Origin: Lagopus muta
Lineage: Eukaryota > Chordata > Aves > Galliformes > Phasianidae
Direction: 5' to 3'
NCBI RefSeq assembly: GCF_023343835.1
Contig: NC_064433.1
Coordinates: 183,661,777-183,725,776 of the forward strand
Length of the DNA: 64,000 nucleotides
The translations under genes were made by a program, and so were the position numbers. Below are positions 13,754 to 26,000 of the stretch, piece after piece; within the stretch, counting starts at the first letter, position 1, and the number at the start of each line of letters is the position of its first letter. The notes under the pieces are model-generated. The model searched no databases. It was not told where the DNA came from and saw nothing but the letters and a program-made list of their open reading frames with translations.

Positions 13754-13951
13754 GTGATGCAAGCAAATGGTTTGGATGAACGTACTAATCTTCTTGTGGA
13801 AGAATACTCCACATCTGGCCGCCTGGACAACATCACACAGGTCATGAGTATCCACACGCAGTACCTGGAGTCTTTCCTCCGCAGCCAGTTCTACATGCTG
13901 CGCATGGATGGGCCCCTTCCTTTGCCATATAGGCACTACATTGCTATAATG
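13754..13951 (+). CDS. SESN3: SESN3 exon (first visible)
   Basis: Codes residues 1-66 of the visible protein in phase 0. The acceptor is TTTTGCAG and the donor is GTATGT. It starts at the family block before DERTN and ends at IAIM. It opens with a Val codon, so it is an internal exon; the true start codon lies upstream. Confidence 0.95.
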
Positions 13952-16900
13952 GTATGTACCAATGGGCTAGCCATTTTCTCCCATGACCTTGACTTTCTTA
14001 TTAAAAAAAGAAAAAGGAAGCCTTTAGAAAGAAGATGCTAGTATGTTCTAGAGATCCCCTGCAACCTCAATTAGAGCTTGTGTTGCAAAGTAATCACACT
14101 TACAGGAGAACCCTCCCTACTGTGTAGAAATGCTTTGCAATATAAAACATGGCCCTTTGCAATCAAATTGTATTTTTGTTTTGTGTTAATATCCTGTTTC
14201 TACCTGCAACAAAATCACATTACTCGCTAATGTGCTGATCTTTTCCCTCTGTGTTTAATTATCTTAGGCCGCTGCCAGACATCAGTGTTCCTACCTAATA
14301 AATATGCATGTTGATGAGTTTTTGAAGACTGGTGGGATTGCAGAATGGTTGAACGGTTTAGAATACATTCCCCAAAGGCTGAAAAATCTGAACGAAATAA
14401 ACAAACTCCTTGCACACCGGCCCTGGCTGATCACGAAAGAGCACATTCAGGTACCTGTTGAATTGTGCCTTGTAATAGCAGTAAATGTCCAGTAATAAGA
14501 ACTGCTGAGAGCTAAGCTGTGTCTGGTTAGACTTTTTTTTTACCTTGAGTTAAAACATTCAGGGAAGTTCTAGAGCATCGAATAAGCCAATAAATTCTGC
14601 TGTGTGACAAAGGCAACAAGATTTAGTTTTTAGAAGTAGCAATGACTAAAATAACCCTGGGAGAATCGAGGTGATATATCAGGCCTCTCTCTTTTAATCT
14701 AGTGAGTGTTTGTGTGCGAGAGGAGTATGGTATTTATTGGAAGAAAGGAATTGATCCCTTTTTAAAAGTCATGCATAGCATCTTATACAAAAGCTGGGGG
14801 CCAAAAGAAATTTTATATTTACACTTTTTTTATTCTCATTTCAGAAACTTGTCAAGACTGGGGAAAATAATTGGTCTCTTCCTGAACTGGTGCATGCTGT
14901 TGTCCTGTTGGCACATTATCATGCCTTGGCAAGTTTTGTATTTGGTAGTGGCATTAATCCAGAGAGAGATCCGGATACATCTAATGGAGTCAGACTTATA
15001 GCAGTCAACAACTTCTGTGTCTGTGATCTTGCCAATGACAACAACATAGAAAATGCATCCCTCACAAGTAGCAACTTTGGGGTTAGTGTTGCAAGAAGAT
15101 TCTTTTTGCTTGCCTCTGTTTTGCATTAGAAAGCTTTCTTCCATTCTTTCCTGTTTAAATTTCAGGGTAGTTTGAAAGTTTTTGTCTATTTTCTGAAATG
15201 CTTGGGTCTGGTTACTCTTACATTAGCTTTAGCAGTTGCTGTGTAATCCTTTTCAAAACCACACTGAAACAGAGGATGATAGTTAAAGTAATGTGATTTT
15301 AATAGCTAATCTCACAACCCATTGAGCAAGACTAAAACTATGCTTCCAGTTGGAAACTTAAAGTGCCAGTGTCTGCAGATGGCGTATCACTGATAAGAAC
15401 ACGGTGTTACCCATGTTCCGACCATGTGGAATGAAAAAAGAAATGGGAAGAAAGCAGCAGAGGTCGCATTATTCATTTTGACTTCACGGTCTGTGATCAC
15501 AAAGCAGGTTGATTTTGAAAAACACTTCCATGTGGCTGAGAGGAAATGTCTGAAATAAATGGCATGGTTCTTCACGCAGGTGTTCTGGTCTTGAGTGAAC
15601 CAAGAGAGGACTTAACATAAATGCATTATTTTTCCTAAAATTGCCTTTGAAGAAAAGTCCTTGAATTAATATCAGTTGGTGAATTAGCCCCATCTCCTTT
15701 ATGGAATATAAGGATTGTGAGCAGAGTCAGTAGATGCATTTTTCCAAACCAGCAGTCAGCTTGCAATGTGAGTTTGTGATCCATCAGTTCCATTAGCGCA
15801 TCCGAAGCGAAGTTTTTGGGCTGTAAGACATGCCAGCTTAAATCAGCAGGATGTGTTACTCTGCACTGGTAGTGGGCAGAGGGCTGCTGCTGGCTGTAGG
15901 TAGCTTGGTAAGCAGGCAGTGCTACACTGAGAGACATTCACAGTTAGGGGCAGAAAGCTGGAATCAAGAAGAAAAGGTGGAAAAGAAAGACCAGGCAGTT
16001 CACCTTGTGGAAAATGGTGAATGCAGATCACCAGGCTCCAAACTTTGATGTATTTCTGTTGAAGAGAACAGTTTTCCACACAAGAACAAGAAAAAAGCTC
16101 CATGTCATAGTTGTTCTGAGCACACAGAATGGATAGCAATTAAAAAAAAAAAAAAAAAAGGAAAACTCTGTTTTTCTGTCTCAGGTTGTGTTCCTGTATT
16201 GCGCTGTATCTCCTCAGTAAGATATTTTGTATTACCAGTAGATTGAGTAAAAGTACCATAAAGGGTGGCTTCGTATGCATGTAGGGCATTTAGCTGTCTT
16301 TTCCTGAGCAATCTTAATGGGGGAAAATGCACTTTAAGCAACTGTGTTTTCCATGTTCAAACACTGCCTCTTCCACTGTTAATCGTGCTGCAGTGTGCTG
16401 TGATAGCTGAGAGCAACACCTACCTCTTTCCTTCTCCTGATTTTCTGAAAGCTGTTTGTCTACACTCTGTATTACACGAGGAATTCTGGCTTAAGCTTTC
16501 ATATTTGCTGCTCTTTTTTTTTGAGAACGCTTATTATTGAGCATGAACTGTGAAGATGACACACTGTCTGTCTTCTGATTTTAAAGAATGTCTTGATGTT
16601 TTTGCAGATTGCAGATTCCTTAAGTGAGCTGGAGGCCTTGATGGAGAGGATGAAGAGGCTGCAAGAAGATAAAGAGGATGAAGAAGCCTCTCAGGAAGAA
16701 ATGGACACTCGCTTTGAGAAGGAGAAGAAGGAGAGTCTGCTAGTAATTAGTGGAGGTATTTATGTATTCATGCTTTTTCAGTTTAAGTTGGATTTTTGGG
16801 GGCTTTGCATAAAATAAACAAAGAGTAAAGTTCAATGCCTACAGCATTTTTGCCCATTTCTTTGTGCTGGATCTTGGCTTAGTAAAAGCGTGGTAAGGTT

Positions 16901-19900
16901 CACTTGGTTCATCTCTTTAACCTTTCCTTATTGGCAAATACCAGCATCCATTTTGCTTCTTGAAATTTAGCTTTTGTGTGTTTAGAAAAATAAAACAAAA
17001 AAAACCCATAGGTTTCTGTAGGAGTTTGAATGTAAACTCCACTTTCTTTATATGCTCTGTGTTTTCAGATTTATTCATTCATGCCTCCTCTCTAACTTGC
17101 TGTTTTTAGTGATCATTCTTCTGTGCTTTTCTGTTACTGGTATGATGTCAGAGATTGCTTAGCGTTCAGTTTATTTCAGACTATTTCAGTTTTCATTTCT
17201 AACAAATGATGCAATGAAGTATTCTGCACTGACACCAAGGTTTTTTTTCCCAGTGCTTTTTCCCAAAGCATTTTAAGAAGATTGTTAAGACAGTCAGAAT
17301 CTCCAGCCATCTCTTTATGTTAGGGGTTGCCTGAATATCATAGCTTTATCTCTTTGAGGAACAACTCATAAAATGTCACAAACTGTATGGACAGTATGAA
17401 TTTAATGATATCAGTCGCTTCAAAGAGAATCTGGTAAGAAAGCCAAAAATATGCACTAGTGGTGAATTGCTTCTTCTTGTTCAGAATACAAGCCAGAACA
17501 AACACATCTGAAGTACTTCAGGTTTTGTGCACCAAGCCCAAAAGAGAGGAAGAGTTCTGTGAGTTGGCACTGATTGTTTTGTGGCTTTCTAAGAATGTCC
17601 AAAAGCTCTGAGGCAGATTTCCACCAACATCACTGTTGGATGTTCAGAAGCGGACATTGTCCATTCTCACTTAGACAGACTCAACTGTGTTGATGAACTG
17701 AGACCCACTGCGGTTTCATTTTCAAACTGGGACTTCTGGAAGTCTCTGCCACTCAGGCTTTTAAGCATGAGGTGTTGTTTGGGCTAGGAGGGATTTTTTT
17801 TGCTAATGTTGCTGCCAGTCTTTCCTTTGCTGGGTTTGAGGTGAGGAGTTTGCATGCACCATGTCTTGTATCCTTCCACGGAATCCAGCACTGCTGGGGA
17901 GAGGGGTGTGTGAATGCAGGTGTTAAATTCTTCACTGAGGATTCGCTTTAGCAGATGCTGCTCAATCTTCTTCCTACGCAGTTATGTTTTGATTGTTTAA
18001 TGAGGCAGAGAGGAGATAAAGCACTTCTGCAATTCTTAGGCTAACCGACTTTGTAGTGGACATATGGCAGCTGTTCTGTCGATGCACGTGGAAGCAGGCC
18101 AGGATTGTAACATCAGGGTCAAATGCAGTCAGCTATGCAGTAGTCAACTTCTGCAAAGGTAGTTACACAACCAGACCACCTGTTTATTCGGGAGAGAAAG
18201 ATTGATTCCTGATAGTGAACCACACTTGCTTAGTGACACATTTTGGAGCTCTTTGAAGATGCCTGGTTACTGGGGCTTCTGGCAGAATTTCAGCCAGTGC
18301 TATAGAGCTCTTCACTTTCATGTAATTTTCTGTTGATATTTACAAGTGCAGAATTGCATTGCTCTCTTGTTGTTCTTGTTCTGGGTTGTTACAGATCACA
18401 GCTGATGTAATTCTGGACACTGTACCTGCTCATACACAATCTGCTCAGCATAACAATCTGGTTGTCAACAGGATTATTTTTCTGTCTCTTATTCTAATCT
18501 AATAACTTTACTAACAGGATTCATCTTGTCTAAGATACCTAGCCTGTCTCAGAAGTGAACTGAAAGAGGAGGACCTCTCCAGAAGTTTAGCTTATCTCTT
18601 CCCATCTTGGAGAAGTAATCTTGATGTCCAGTGTAGGCTGATAAGTGGACTCCAGGAGAAGGATGGACTCCGTAGAAGATGAAGATGGACTTTTTTCCTT
18701 CCTTCATACCACACTTTTCCTTTGCACATTTTTAAGTTGCCTTCTAGCTGCAGTAGAGTGGTAATTTGAAGTCAGAGCTGACTCCTGTGCTTGCCTAAAG
18801 CAAAGCGTTTTGCTGTTTTTTTCTCACAGCATTTGATGATGAAATAGTTTCTACAGATGTCTCCCGCTACGTTGAAGATCCTGGGTTTGGGTACAAAGAC
18901 TTTGCACGGCGAGGAGAAGACCATCTGCCAACATTCAGAGCTCAGGTAGCGTCTCTTTAAAGCACGTTCGCTCAAAGGATATATGCAGCTGTCATTGCAG
19001 GACAAGGTGAAGTAGTGGGGCATGTTTGTTACCTGTGCTTTTTCGTGTTATGGTCCATTAAATAATTTGGAATCCTCTATAAATTTACCAGCAATGAGTC
19101 TTTTACAATTTGTAAATCTCAAACAAGAGGAGATTTCATTTTCAGTCGTATTCCAAGTATTAGCAGAATTAATACTTGAAAACTGTAAAGCGTATCATTT
19201 AGTCTGGAATAAAAGCAAAAGGTAAAAAAGAAAGAATCCTTTTCTGTCCCTCCAAATGTGAAAAAGACCATACTGCAAGAATACTTTATTCCTGCCATTT
19301 GTTTCAAGTGCTCTCTGCCTTGAGTTATCAGTGAATAGATCTGTCTGTGTCTGTGAGAGTGATTGGGTGAAATCCTTCCTGCAGATGCACCACAGCACTG
19401 AAATTTGAATGTCTGAAAAGAAAAAGAGTTCTTAAATATGATTACTGTAACACTGAGGTTTCTGACTCTTTATGAATATATAAATATTCAGTGCTGTTGA
19501 AAGAACTGTCTTCTGTCTGTACCGTGTCTTACATATGGTATCTTTGTCCATGACCAGACTCATAAGCCTCTGTGTAATATATGATACAGCAGAGACCTTC
19601 TAGATGGTTCTGTTCCAGGTTATAGAGTAGATTCATAAGCAGTCTAGTGATAAATTGTAAGGAATGGAAGAAATCTTAAACCGAAACAGAGAACTTCAAG
19701 TAAAGCACAGTAGGTGCAGTATAACTCCATGGTCAGAAGATGTATCCAAGACTTTAAAATAAAAAATCTGTGATCACTTTCAGGAAATGTATTTAGCTAT
19801 ATAGCAGCCATTGCTGGTCTGGATAATTTACTCTGTGGTCTTCATATGAGTCTGAAGTAAGTAGATACTGCCAAAAAGAATAAGGCAGAGTCAGAGCCTG

Positions 19901-22900
19901 TAAATCAAACATACTGCTTAAATACTTTAGGAACAGCAGGCTCCCATGGAAAAAAACTCAACCAAAGTTGAAATTGGAACTAAAATGTCTCTGCTCTTAA
20001 ATAAACAAGACAGCTTCTGGCCTATATTCAAAGGAGTCACCTTAGAAATTTAACTTTATTAGTGTGGCCTACTCCAAAGTAGTTCGATGTACATACCCAC
20101 AGCATCCAAATACTCTGCTATTAATGCTGCTTAAATTGAAGCAGCATCACAAAACTCTGCAATAAATCCAAACCTTATTCTGTTGAAACAAGACTATCAT
20201 TTGTGTCTGTGCATTTAAATTCTGTGATAGAAAGAGGTACTTCACACACAGCAGAGTGTCTTAAAACGTTACCACGATTGCTATAAATCAGCTGTTGTCA
20301 GTAAGCACTGCTTTGCCCCATCCTGGGGTTTCTGTTTTTGAAGCATTTGTGATGTCCCTTGGATGTACTTGACATCTCTGCAGGGCCAGGTAGATAAGGC
20401 ATAGCTCCCAAACTTTGTGGTTGTTTGGACTGGCAACTGGAGGTCAAGTGGGACCTGGAGCATTTCAGATGTCACTGAATTCCAGTTTTAAGCAGCTGAA
20501 CGTTATCCTTCTTGATACTTCCCTTAGTCCTAATCAGGGATTCAGTCTGGTAGATGAGCTCTAAAGCAAGTGAGTGAAGCCCTTGCCCCACAGTACTTCT
20601 GGAAAACAGCCAGGCAAGAGAAGGATGTGGAGATGATGCCCTCAGTTGTAGAGAGTCTGTGATGGAGTAACAGAACACTTGCCAAGGATGTGGGCAAACT
20701 AACATGTTCTGTATAACCACAACATGGAGAGTGGTTGTATGCTGCCCTAATGCATACAGGGTCATTCTCCTCTGCTGCTGATGCCATGCCATCACCATGC
20801 AAAGATTTCCTATTCCTTGTGCAAACAGGCATACTTTTGCTCTTGCAATCTAGCTGCTTGGCTAAGACCTGGATTTTATTACTTTGTTCAAAGATTTTTC
20901 AGCGCTTTGCCCAGTGATTGTACATCCTGGATGGAAGTGCATACTCTGCTTCTGCTTGGAGTTAAGCACTAAAACCCCCTAGAGGAATAAATTTCTAAGT
21001 TTTGCAAGTCTATCTTGTTCAGAATGGCACTGGTCAAAGCAGCAGAGCAGTGAAAAATTGCCCCTGCACTTCAGAACAAGCTGGGGCTTTTTTCTCACAT
21101 AGGATGGTGATAGCCAACCAAAGATGGGCAGTTGTGATGTGACTCATGGAGAAGGAGACCTGGCAGAATGGAGCAGGTGATACCAACAAAAGATTCAAAA
21201 TGAAAGATTCTTTGGAGGAGAGCAAAGCTACTCACAGACAACAAAAAAGTGTTGAGCTGTTGAAAGAATCACAGGGACTTCACATCCCTTGTATATTTAT
21301 TTCTTTCCTTTTTCTCCTGCAGGACTATACTTGGGAAAATCATGGCTTTTCCCTCGTGAACAGGCTTTATTCTGACATCGGGCATCTCCTCGATGAAAAG
21401 TTCCGGATGGTGTATAACCTCACATATAACACTATGGCAACACATGAAGATGTTGACACAACTACATTAAGAAGAGCTTTATTTAACTATGTCCACTGTA
21501 TGTATGGAATCAGGTATGGAAGAAAACCCCTGGCTAAGGAGTACATTCAAAACTGTGTCAGCACCAAATGAAAATTGAACGGTGTGAAAAGCATCATCTT
21601 TGACTCTGGGTGTAGAGGTGGAGGTAGTACCTCAGTCTGGAAGTTGAGTGGTTTCTCTGCCGTGTCAGTAAAGCTTTTACTTCCAGTGAATTATGATTAT
21701 GAGTCATATAAATGATTATGAATTGGGTTGAAACCAGCCTGTATTCTCTGCTCAGAAAAGACAGCATACCAGTAGTGAGCCTTTCCTCTGTTAGCAGAAT
21801 GCATTCTAGCATATATAACAAGTGCTTGAATTCCTAAGCATAAGAACTTAATGTTGCAAAAGATCAGAATCTAATGCTGCAAATGACCGTGCTTTTAAGA
21901 ATGCCTGTCCAACAGAATTCCTGCCTTTGTTATGTAGGTATGATGACTATGATTATGGAGAAGTTAATCAGCTACTTGAACGCAGCCTGAAGGTTTACAT
22001 AAAGACAGTGACCTGCTACCCAGAGAGAACTACCAAGCGCATGTACGACAGTTACTGGCGTCAGTTCAAGCACTCGGAGAAGGTACGTGTTGCACAGCCA
22101 GACTGGCTGCACAGAGGCCCACATGCTGTTCATAGATGAAACTGTGGTGACTCCCTGCCTGTAGCAGAGGGTCAGAATTAGATGATCTTAAATTCACTTC
22201 CAGCCCAAACCATTCTATCATTCTGTGAGTCCTAAAAGTGGCTGTATTTCCCAAACTGTTTGTAACTAGAGAAAAACAAATGAGATTAATTCATTGAATG
22301 TTAAATATCAATCTTATGAAAATACTTAGTAGTGTGCTGGTGGTATCGATCTTTTTTTGTGTTTTTTCTTGCTTTGAGTGACTTCTGCATAACGTTGAAC
22401 TGACATCTGTAATAGAAAAGTGGATAAACTTGGGAATGCAGATGCAGATGCAGTCAACCATGCCAATGCTTTGGATTTGTGGATCAAAAAAGAGCTTACT
22501 CCACATAAATATAATCTTCACAGTGCTTTTCATCAGTGAAATTGTCAACATGTCTTCATATATCTAAGTTAAATACTTCCTGACAGGTTCAGTGCTTTCA
22601 GGCCTGCCTGTCCGGTGTATAAATTGTTCCTTATTCTATGTTCCTATATGGCATTCATAAGTGGTAGAAAACCAAAGAAAGTATGATTCTTGAAGAGCTA
22701 TGCCATTAGGGTACAGAAGTGGTTTTGTTGGGACTTTTCAGATTGAAGGTCCCTTAAAGCAGGCAATGTTAGTTCGTAGGACATCGTCCCAAAAGGAACT
22801 GGAGTCTTGCAGCAGGAGCAGGGAGAAAGGACCTCATTTCTTGACGTGATGCTTTGCTAAAGGTTCCAGATGGTGGCATAAATAAATGAAATAAATGATC

Positions 22901-23031
22901 CTGCATTCAGCGGTGAACTGAACGTCTGATTTAATTTCTAACAGGTTCACGTCAATCTACTTCTAATGGAAGCTCGTATGCAAGCAGAACTTCTGTACGC
23001 CCTTCGTGCCATAACTCGTCACTTAACCTGA
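13754..23031 (+). CDS. SESN3: Sestrin-3, 5'-incomplete (8 coding exons)
   Basis: Exons are 13754-13951, 14268-14450, 14845-15081, 16608-16755, 18830-18945, 21323-21513, 21938-22082 and 22945-23031. All junctions are AG/GT and join in frame to 434 residues ending in TGA. Sestrins are cytosolic stress proteins that inhibit mTORC1 by binding GATOR2 and also have an alkyl-hydroperoxidase-like N-terminal half. The redox triad pattern C-x-Y-x4-H is intact (C73, Y75, H80 of the visible protein). The C-terminal half has the leucine-pocket residues known from SESN2: the TYNT lid (328-331), T340, R344, W398 and E405. The GATOR2-contact DDY is at 360-362. From memory human SESN3 is about 492 residues, so roughly 48 N-terminal residues, coded by an upstream exon, lie outside the window. 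A segment of about 10 residues is also absent at the exon 4/5 junction of those seen here. SESN3 is chosen over SESN1/2 by sequence recall and by its neighbours ENDOD1 and CWC15. Confidence 0.96.
14268..14450 (+). CDS. SESN3: SESN3 exon with redox C-Y-H motif
   Basis: Codes residues 67-127. It carries Cys73, Tyr75 and His80, which match the catalytic Cys/Tyr/His of the sestrin alkyl-hydroperoxidase fold. The acceptor is ATCTTAG and the donor GTACCT. Confidence 0.95.
14845..15081 (+). CDS. SESN3: SESN3 exon
   Basis: Codes residues 128-206, including the helical [15 protein letters not shown] region and the Cys-containing NNFCVCD segment. It is in phase 0 at both ends. The acceptor is CATTTCAG and the donor GTTAGT. 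Confidence 0.95.
15082..16607. other. SESN3 intron, no other feature
   Basis: AT-rich intron between the third and fourth visible exons. It has an A-run at 16142-16159. I saw no repeat family or gene. Confidence 0.7.
16608..16755 (+). CDS. SESN3: SESN3 exon (acidic coiled linker)
   Basis: Codes residues 207-255 and the first base of 256. It is Glu/Lys-rich and predicted helical ([14 protein letters not shown]), the variable linker between the N- and C-terminal sestrin domains. It ends one base into a codon. The acceptor is TTTTTGCAG and the donor GTATTT. Confidence 0.94.
16756..18829. other. SESN3 intron that could hide a microexon
   Basis: About 2.07 kb with no recognised repeat. It spans the point where human SESN3 has about 10 extra residues. 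I looked for a short in-frame exon coding a similar peptide and found no convincing one with both splice sites. Confidence 0.6.
18830..18945 (+). CDS. SESN3: SESN3 exon
   Basis: Codes residues 256-294, from FDDEIV to TFRAQ. The acceptor TTCTCACAG and donor GTAGCG keep the frame with the exons on both sides. Compared with recalled human SESN3, about 10 residues that precede this block are absent. Confidence 0.94.
18946..21322. other. SESN3 intron, no other feature
   Basis: About 2.4 kb of AT-rich sequence without a recognised repeat or gene. The two SESN3 exons on either side account for all the protein-like signal. Confidence 0.65.
21323..21513 (+). CDS. SESN3: SESN3 exon with leucine-lid residues
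   Basis: Codes residues 295-357 and two bases of 358. It contains the TYNT lid at 328-331 and the T340/R344 positions that bind leucine in SESN2. The acceptor is CTCCTGCAG and the donor GTATGG. Confidence 0.95.
21938..22082 (+). CDS. SESN3: SESN3 exon with GATOR2-contact DDY motif
   Basis: Completes Arg358 and codes through Lys406, including DDYDYGE at 360-366 and W398/E405. The acceptor is TTATGTAG and the donor GTACGT. Confidence 0.95.
22145..22230 (+). mobile_element. Short CR1 3' end
   Basis: TAGATGATCTTAAATTCACTTCCAGCCCAAACCATTCTATCATTCTGTG-type text matches the last bases and tail of a CR1 in sense orientation. It lies only about 60 bp past the donor of the SESN3 DDY exon, within the last intron (22083-22944). 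Confidence 0.75.
22945..23031 (+). CDS. SESN3: SESN3 terminal coding exon
   Basis: Codes the last 28 residues, ending AITRHLT, followed by TGA at 23029-23031. The acceptor is TTCTAACAG. This C-terminus is almost invariant among sestrins. Confidence 0.95.
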   Translation, partial: VHVNLLLMEARMQAELLYALRAITRHLT

Positions 23032-26000
23032 AGCATTCACTGGGAGGGAGTAAAGGAATTTTTACTGAGTATGTAAAGACCTTTTGAAATAGATACACAC
23101 CAGAAGCTGTTTGTGATGTAGCATCAGGTTATTCGATTCTATAGTGTCAAAGTTAAGCCGTGTTTCTTGACGGCTGTAATGTGCAATGACGTGTTTTATT
23201 TTCTTGATGCTTAACATTACTAATGATAACAAAAGTAACACTGAGGAGCACTACTCTGCATTGTTTCCGGTTGGATTTCTGCACGGTGGTCAGAATCCTA
23301 AAACTCTTTTTATTATATTCAATTCTAGCGCTTTGTTCTTTAAGCAAGGGAGTGAAGTGCTTAGAGACTTCTTTTCCAAGCAATCATTTTTCAGTTTAGT
23401 GGAGTCCAGCAGAAGATTGGTTCTGCCTGTTCTGAGAGCGTGCCACCAGCTCATAACTCTGACAGAGATGCACGTGCTGTGTTGCATTGAATTGCCCACT
23501 GGATTCTTCTGTGTCTCCTGGAGACTGCCTGCCAGTCACTGTCTTACTACAGCAATTGAAGGTGATGTGAAATGTGGATGCAAACCTTGACCACGCTTTA
23601 ATGTGAAATTAATCATGACAAATTCTACAGCATGCTACTGAAGTGCAAAAGTCATCTGCTTTATCGTGTCTCTTCCCAAGAGGAGAACCCTCACAATTTG
23701 CCATTTCAGCTACACTTACTGTGTTTGAATCATGCCTAATCTTGTTTTACTGACAGCCACCCTCAGTTGTCTTTACAATGTCCATGCTCATCACACGTTG
23801 CAGTTTGTTGAGTTGGCACCTATAAAGCTGATACAGGCTGACCAAAAATAGGGTTGTGGGGTTCTTGTACTCTCTTCTTTCTCAATGTTTTAAGTAAGGA
23901 AAGTAAAGGAAGGCTAGCGTATCTGTTCTGTCGTATTGGATGTATAGGAATTTATTTCCCATAACTTCTTCATAGCATGAAATGTTCAAAGCTTAAAAAG
24001 TTTCTATGCATTAGTGTGGGTGAACAAAAGAAAAGTGCAATATTAAAAAAAGCAAGCTTTTTTCCCTATCATGTCACTGCTAAAGTGTCCTTCTTCTATA
24101 GCCATAAAGAAATTGTAAAACCAAATTTCTTTATTGTCTAAGGCCTAGCAGTTTTGTTTTAGCTTTTGTGGCTTAAGACAACCTGATACTGAGATGCCAA
24201 AGCATCCCCAAAACAAAGCATTCTTAGACAACTGGTAATATTGGGGAAGGGAAGAAATAAGCTGCCAAAAATGTCACACTTTTGTGCTGGTTTCTGTTGC
24301 TTTTGACTAGTTTTAAGAGCACAAAATGCTGATATTTATAGCTTTATTTTGTATTGCATTTAATGAACCAGTGAAGTGCCTAAAGAGATGCTTAAGCTTA
24401 CCCAGATGGATGTAAGTTGTCACTGCATAAACTTTTCTCTCAGTTTGGACTTTCCGTAGTACTTAGAGGAGAGTGACCTTTCTTTCCGTTGCATACACAC
24501 AGAGCTCACTGCATAGATTTACTTTTAATATTCCGTGGTATTTTAGGAGATAATACAGGATTTCTATCTGTTGATGACAGAATAGTTTCTGAAAAATGAT
24601 GATATTACTGGTGCAGTCATACTTTTCATTGAGAAAATCGTGGACCAGTGTGCATCTGAAATGGGTTTGCTTCCCTTTTCCCGAGGCAGTGCCGTGACTT
24701 CGCATGTCGGTTTACCCGCTCTGTCCATCTGCTCCAGCTGGGAAGGCTGAATGATTGTACACTTGGCTGCACTTCCCAGCTGCAGGTCCTGCATGTGGAA
24801 AGCTTTTGAGGAAGAAATCAGTGATTTTTCTTTCTTTTCTGAAATGTAATGTTGGCTATTTAGACAACTATCTGATAGACAGCATCAGAGTCTCTTCTAG
24901 AGAGATCACTGGGTAAAACATCAGATGTGTTTATTTTTATAGCTGACTGCAGAGATTCCTCAGAAGCGTTAGGACATGAAGATATATGAACTTAGATTAG
25001 CTTTCTTATTCCTACCTATTGTAACTGTAGTGGCCACACCGAATGGCTTTTGTGCATACAGCAGGTCTTCTGAGAGGCCTTTTCATGCAATACTTCTTTC
25101 TTTTTCCAAGTGATGACAACTGTACAGTACTACTTTAAATTCCTTTGCTTTGAAAAGTCAAGTATTTCTCAAGAAGCACAGCTGAGCTCTGGAAAGGAGG
25201 TGAAACTGCATTTGGGTAAGGAATATGACCTCTTAGTTTCCCTTCAGAAATGCGAAGGCCCTTTGAGTAGGTTGGGTTTTGTGTTTGGAAACATGAGTGC
25301 CTTTACTTCTTTCCTTATGAAATATACTTGCCAACTCAGATGCCTTCTGAGCAAAGTACACGAGCAGATTTGAAATACAGAAACCATAAATGGATTGCTC
25401 CATAAAATGTGTAGTAAGTCAGAAATCTTTTTCTTTAAGTGCCATATCAAGTCACATATGGCCTGCGAGACGTTCCGCTGCAGGAAATGTCAAGTAGTTT
25501 GCTATTCCTTTTTTTTTTTCTAATATTAAAAGCAAACTTGAAACTTCTGAAAATGTTTTCCATGTGGCATTTTTTTTTCCAGAGTATGGCATTTACAGCA
25601 TAACAGTTTAGAGCTTCGTTTTTATACTCAGATTTATGATTTTTAATAGGCGTTTGTTCAGAATAGCTCTTTAAAGTCGTGCAGTTCTACCATGTGCTTC
25701 ATGCATGCTTTGGGTCGCACTGTGCCAAATCTTCACATGCAAGTGTTCTTGGACTTTTTGCATTTTGAAAGCACTCATGAATGTGAATCTTCACGCTTTG
25801 ATCATTAATATTATTCTGGGGAGTACAGTAATTGTTGGAAGTGTAGATACTCTCCATCTGTGTTCCTTTATTGGAATTGATATTTACCAGCATTAATGTT
25901 AGTGCACAAAATCCCAGCTGTGACCATCATAACACAAAGTGTGCAGTCTCCTGTCTGTGAAGAGAAAGCTTGTTAGGTACAAATTAAATAGCTAGCATAG

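Noticed and set aside
17066-17100. Candidate SESN3 microexon after TTTTCAG
   Set aside because: The first codons after the AG resemble the missing peptide only loosely, and no donor follows at an in-frame distance.
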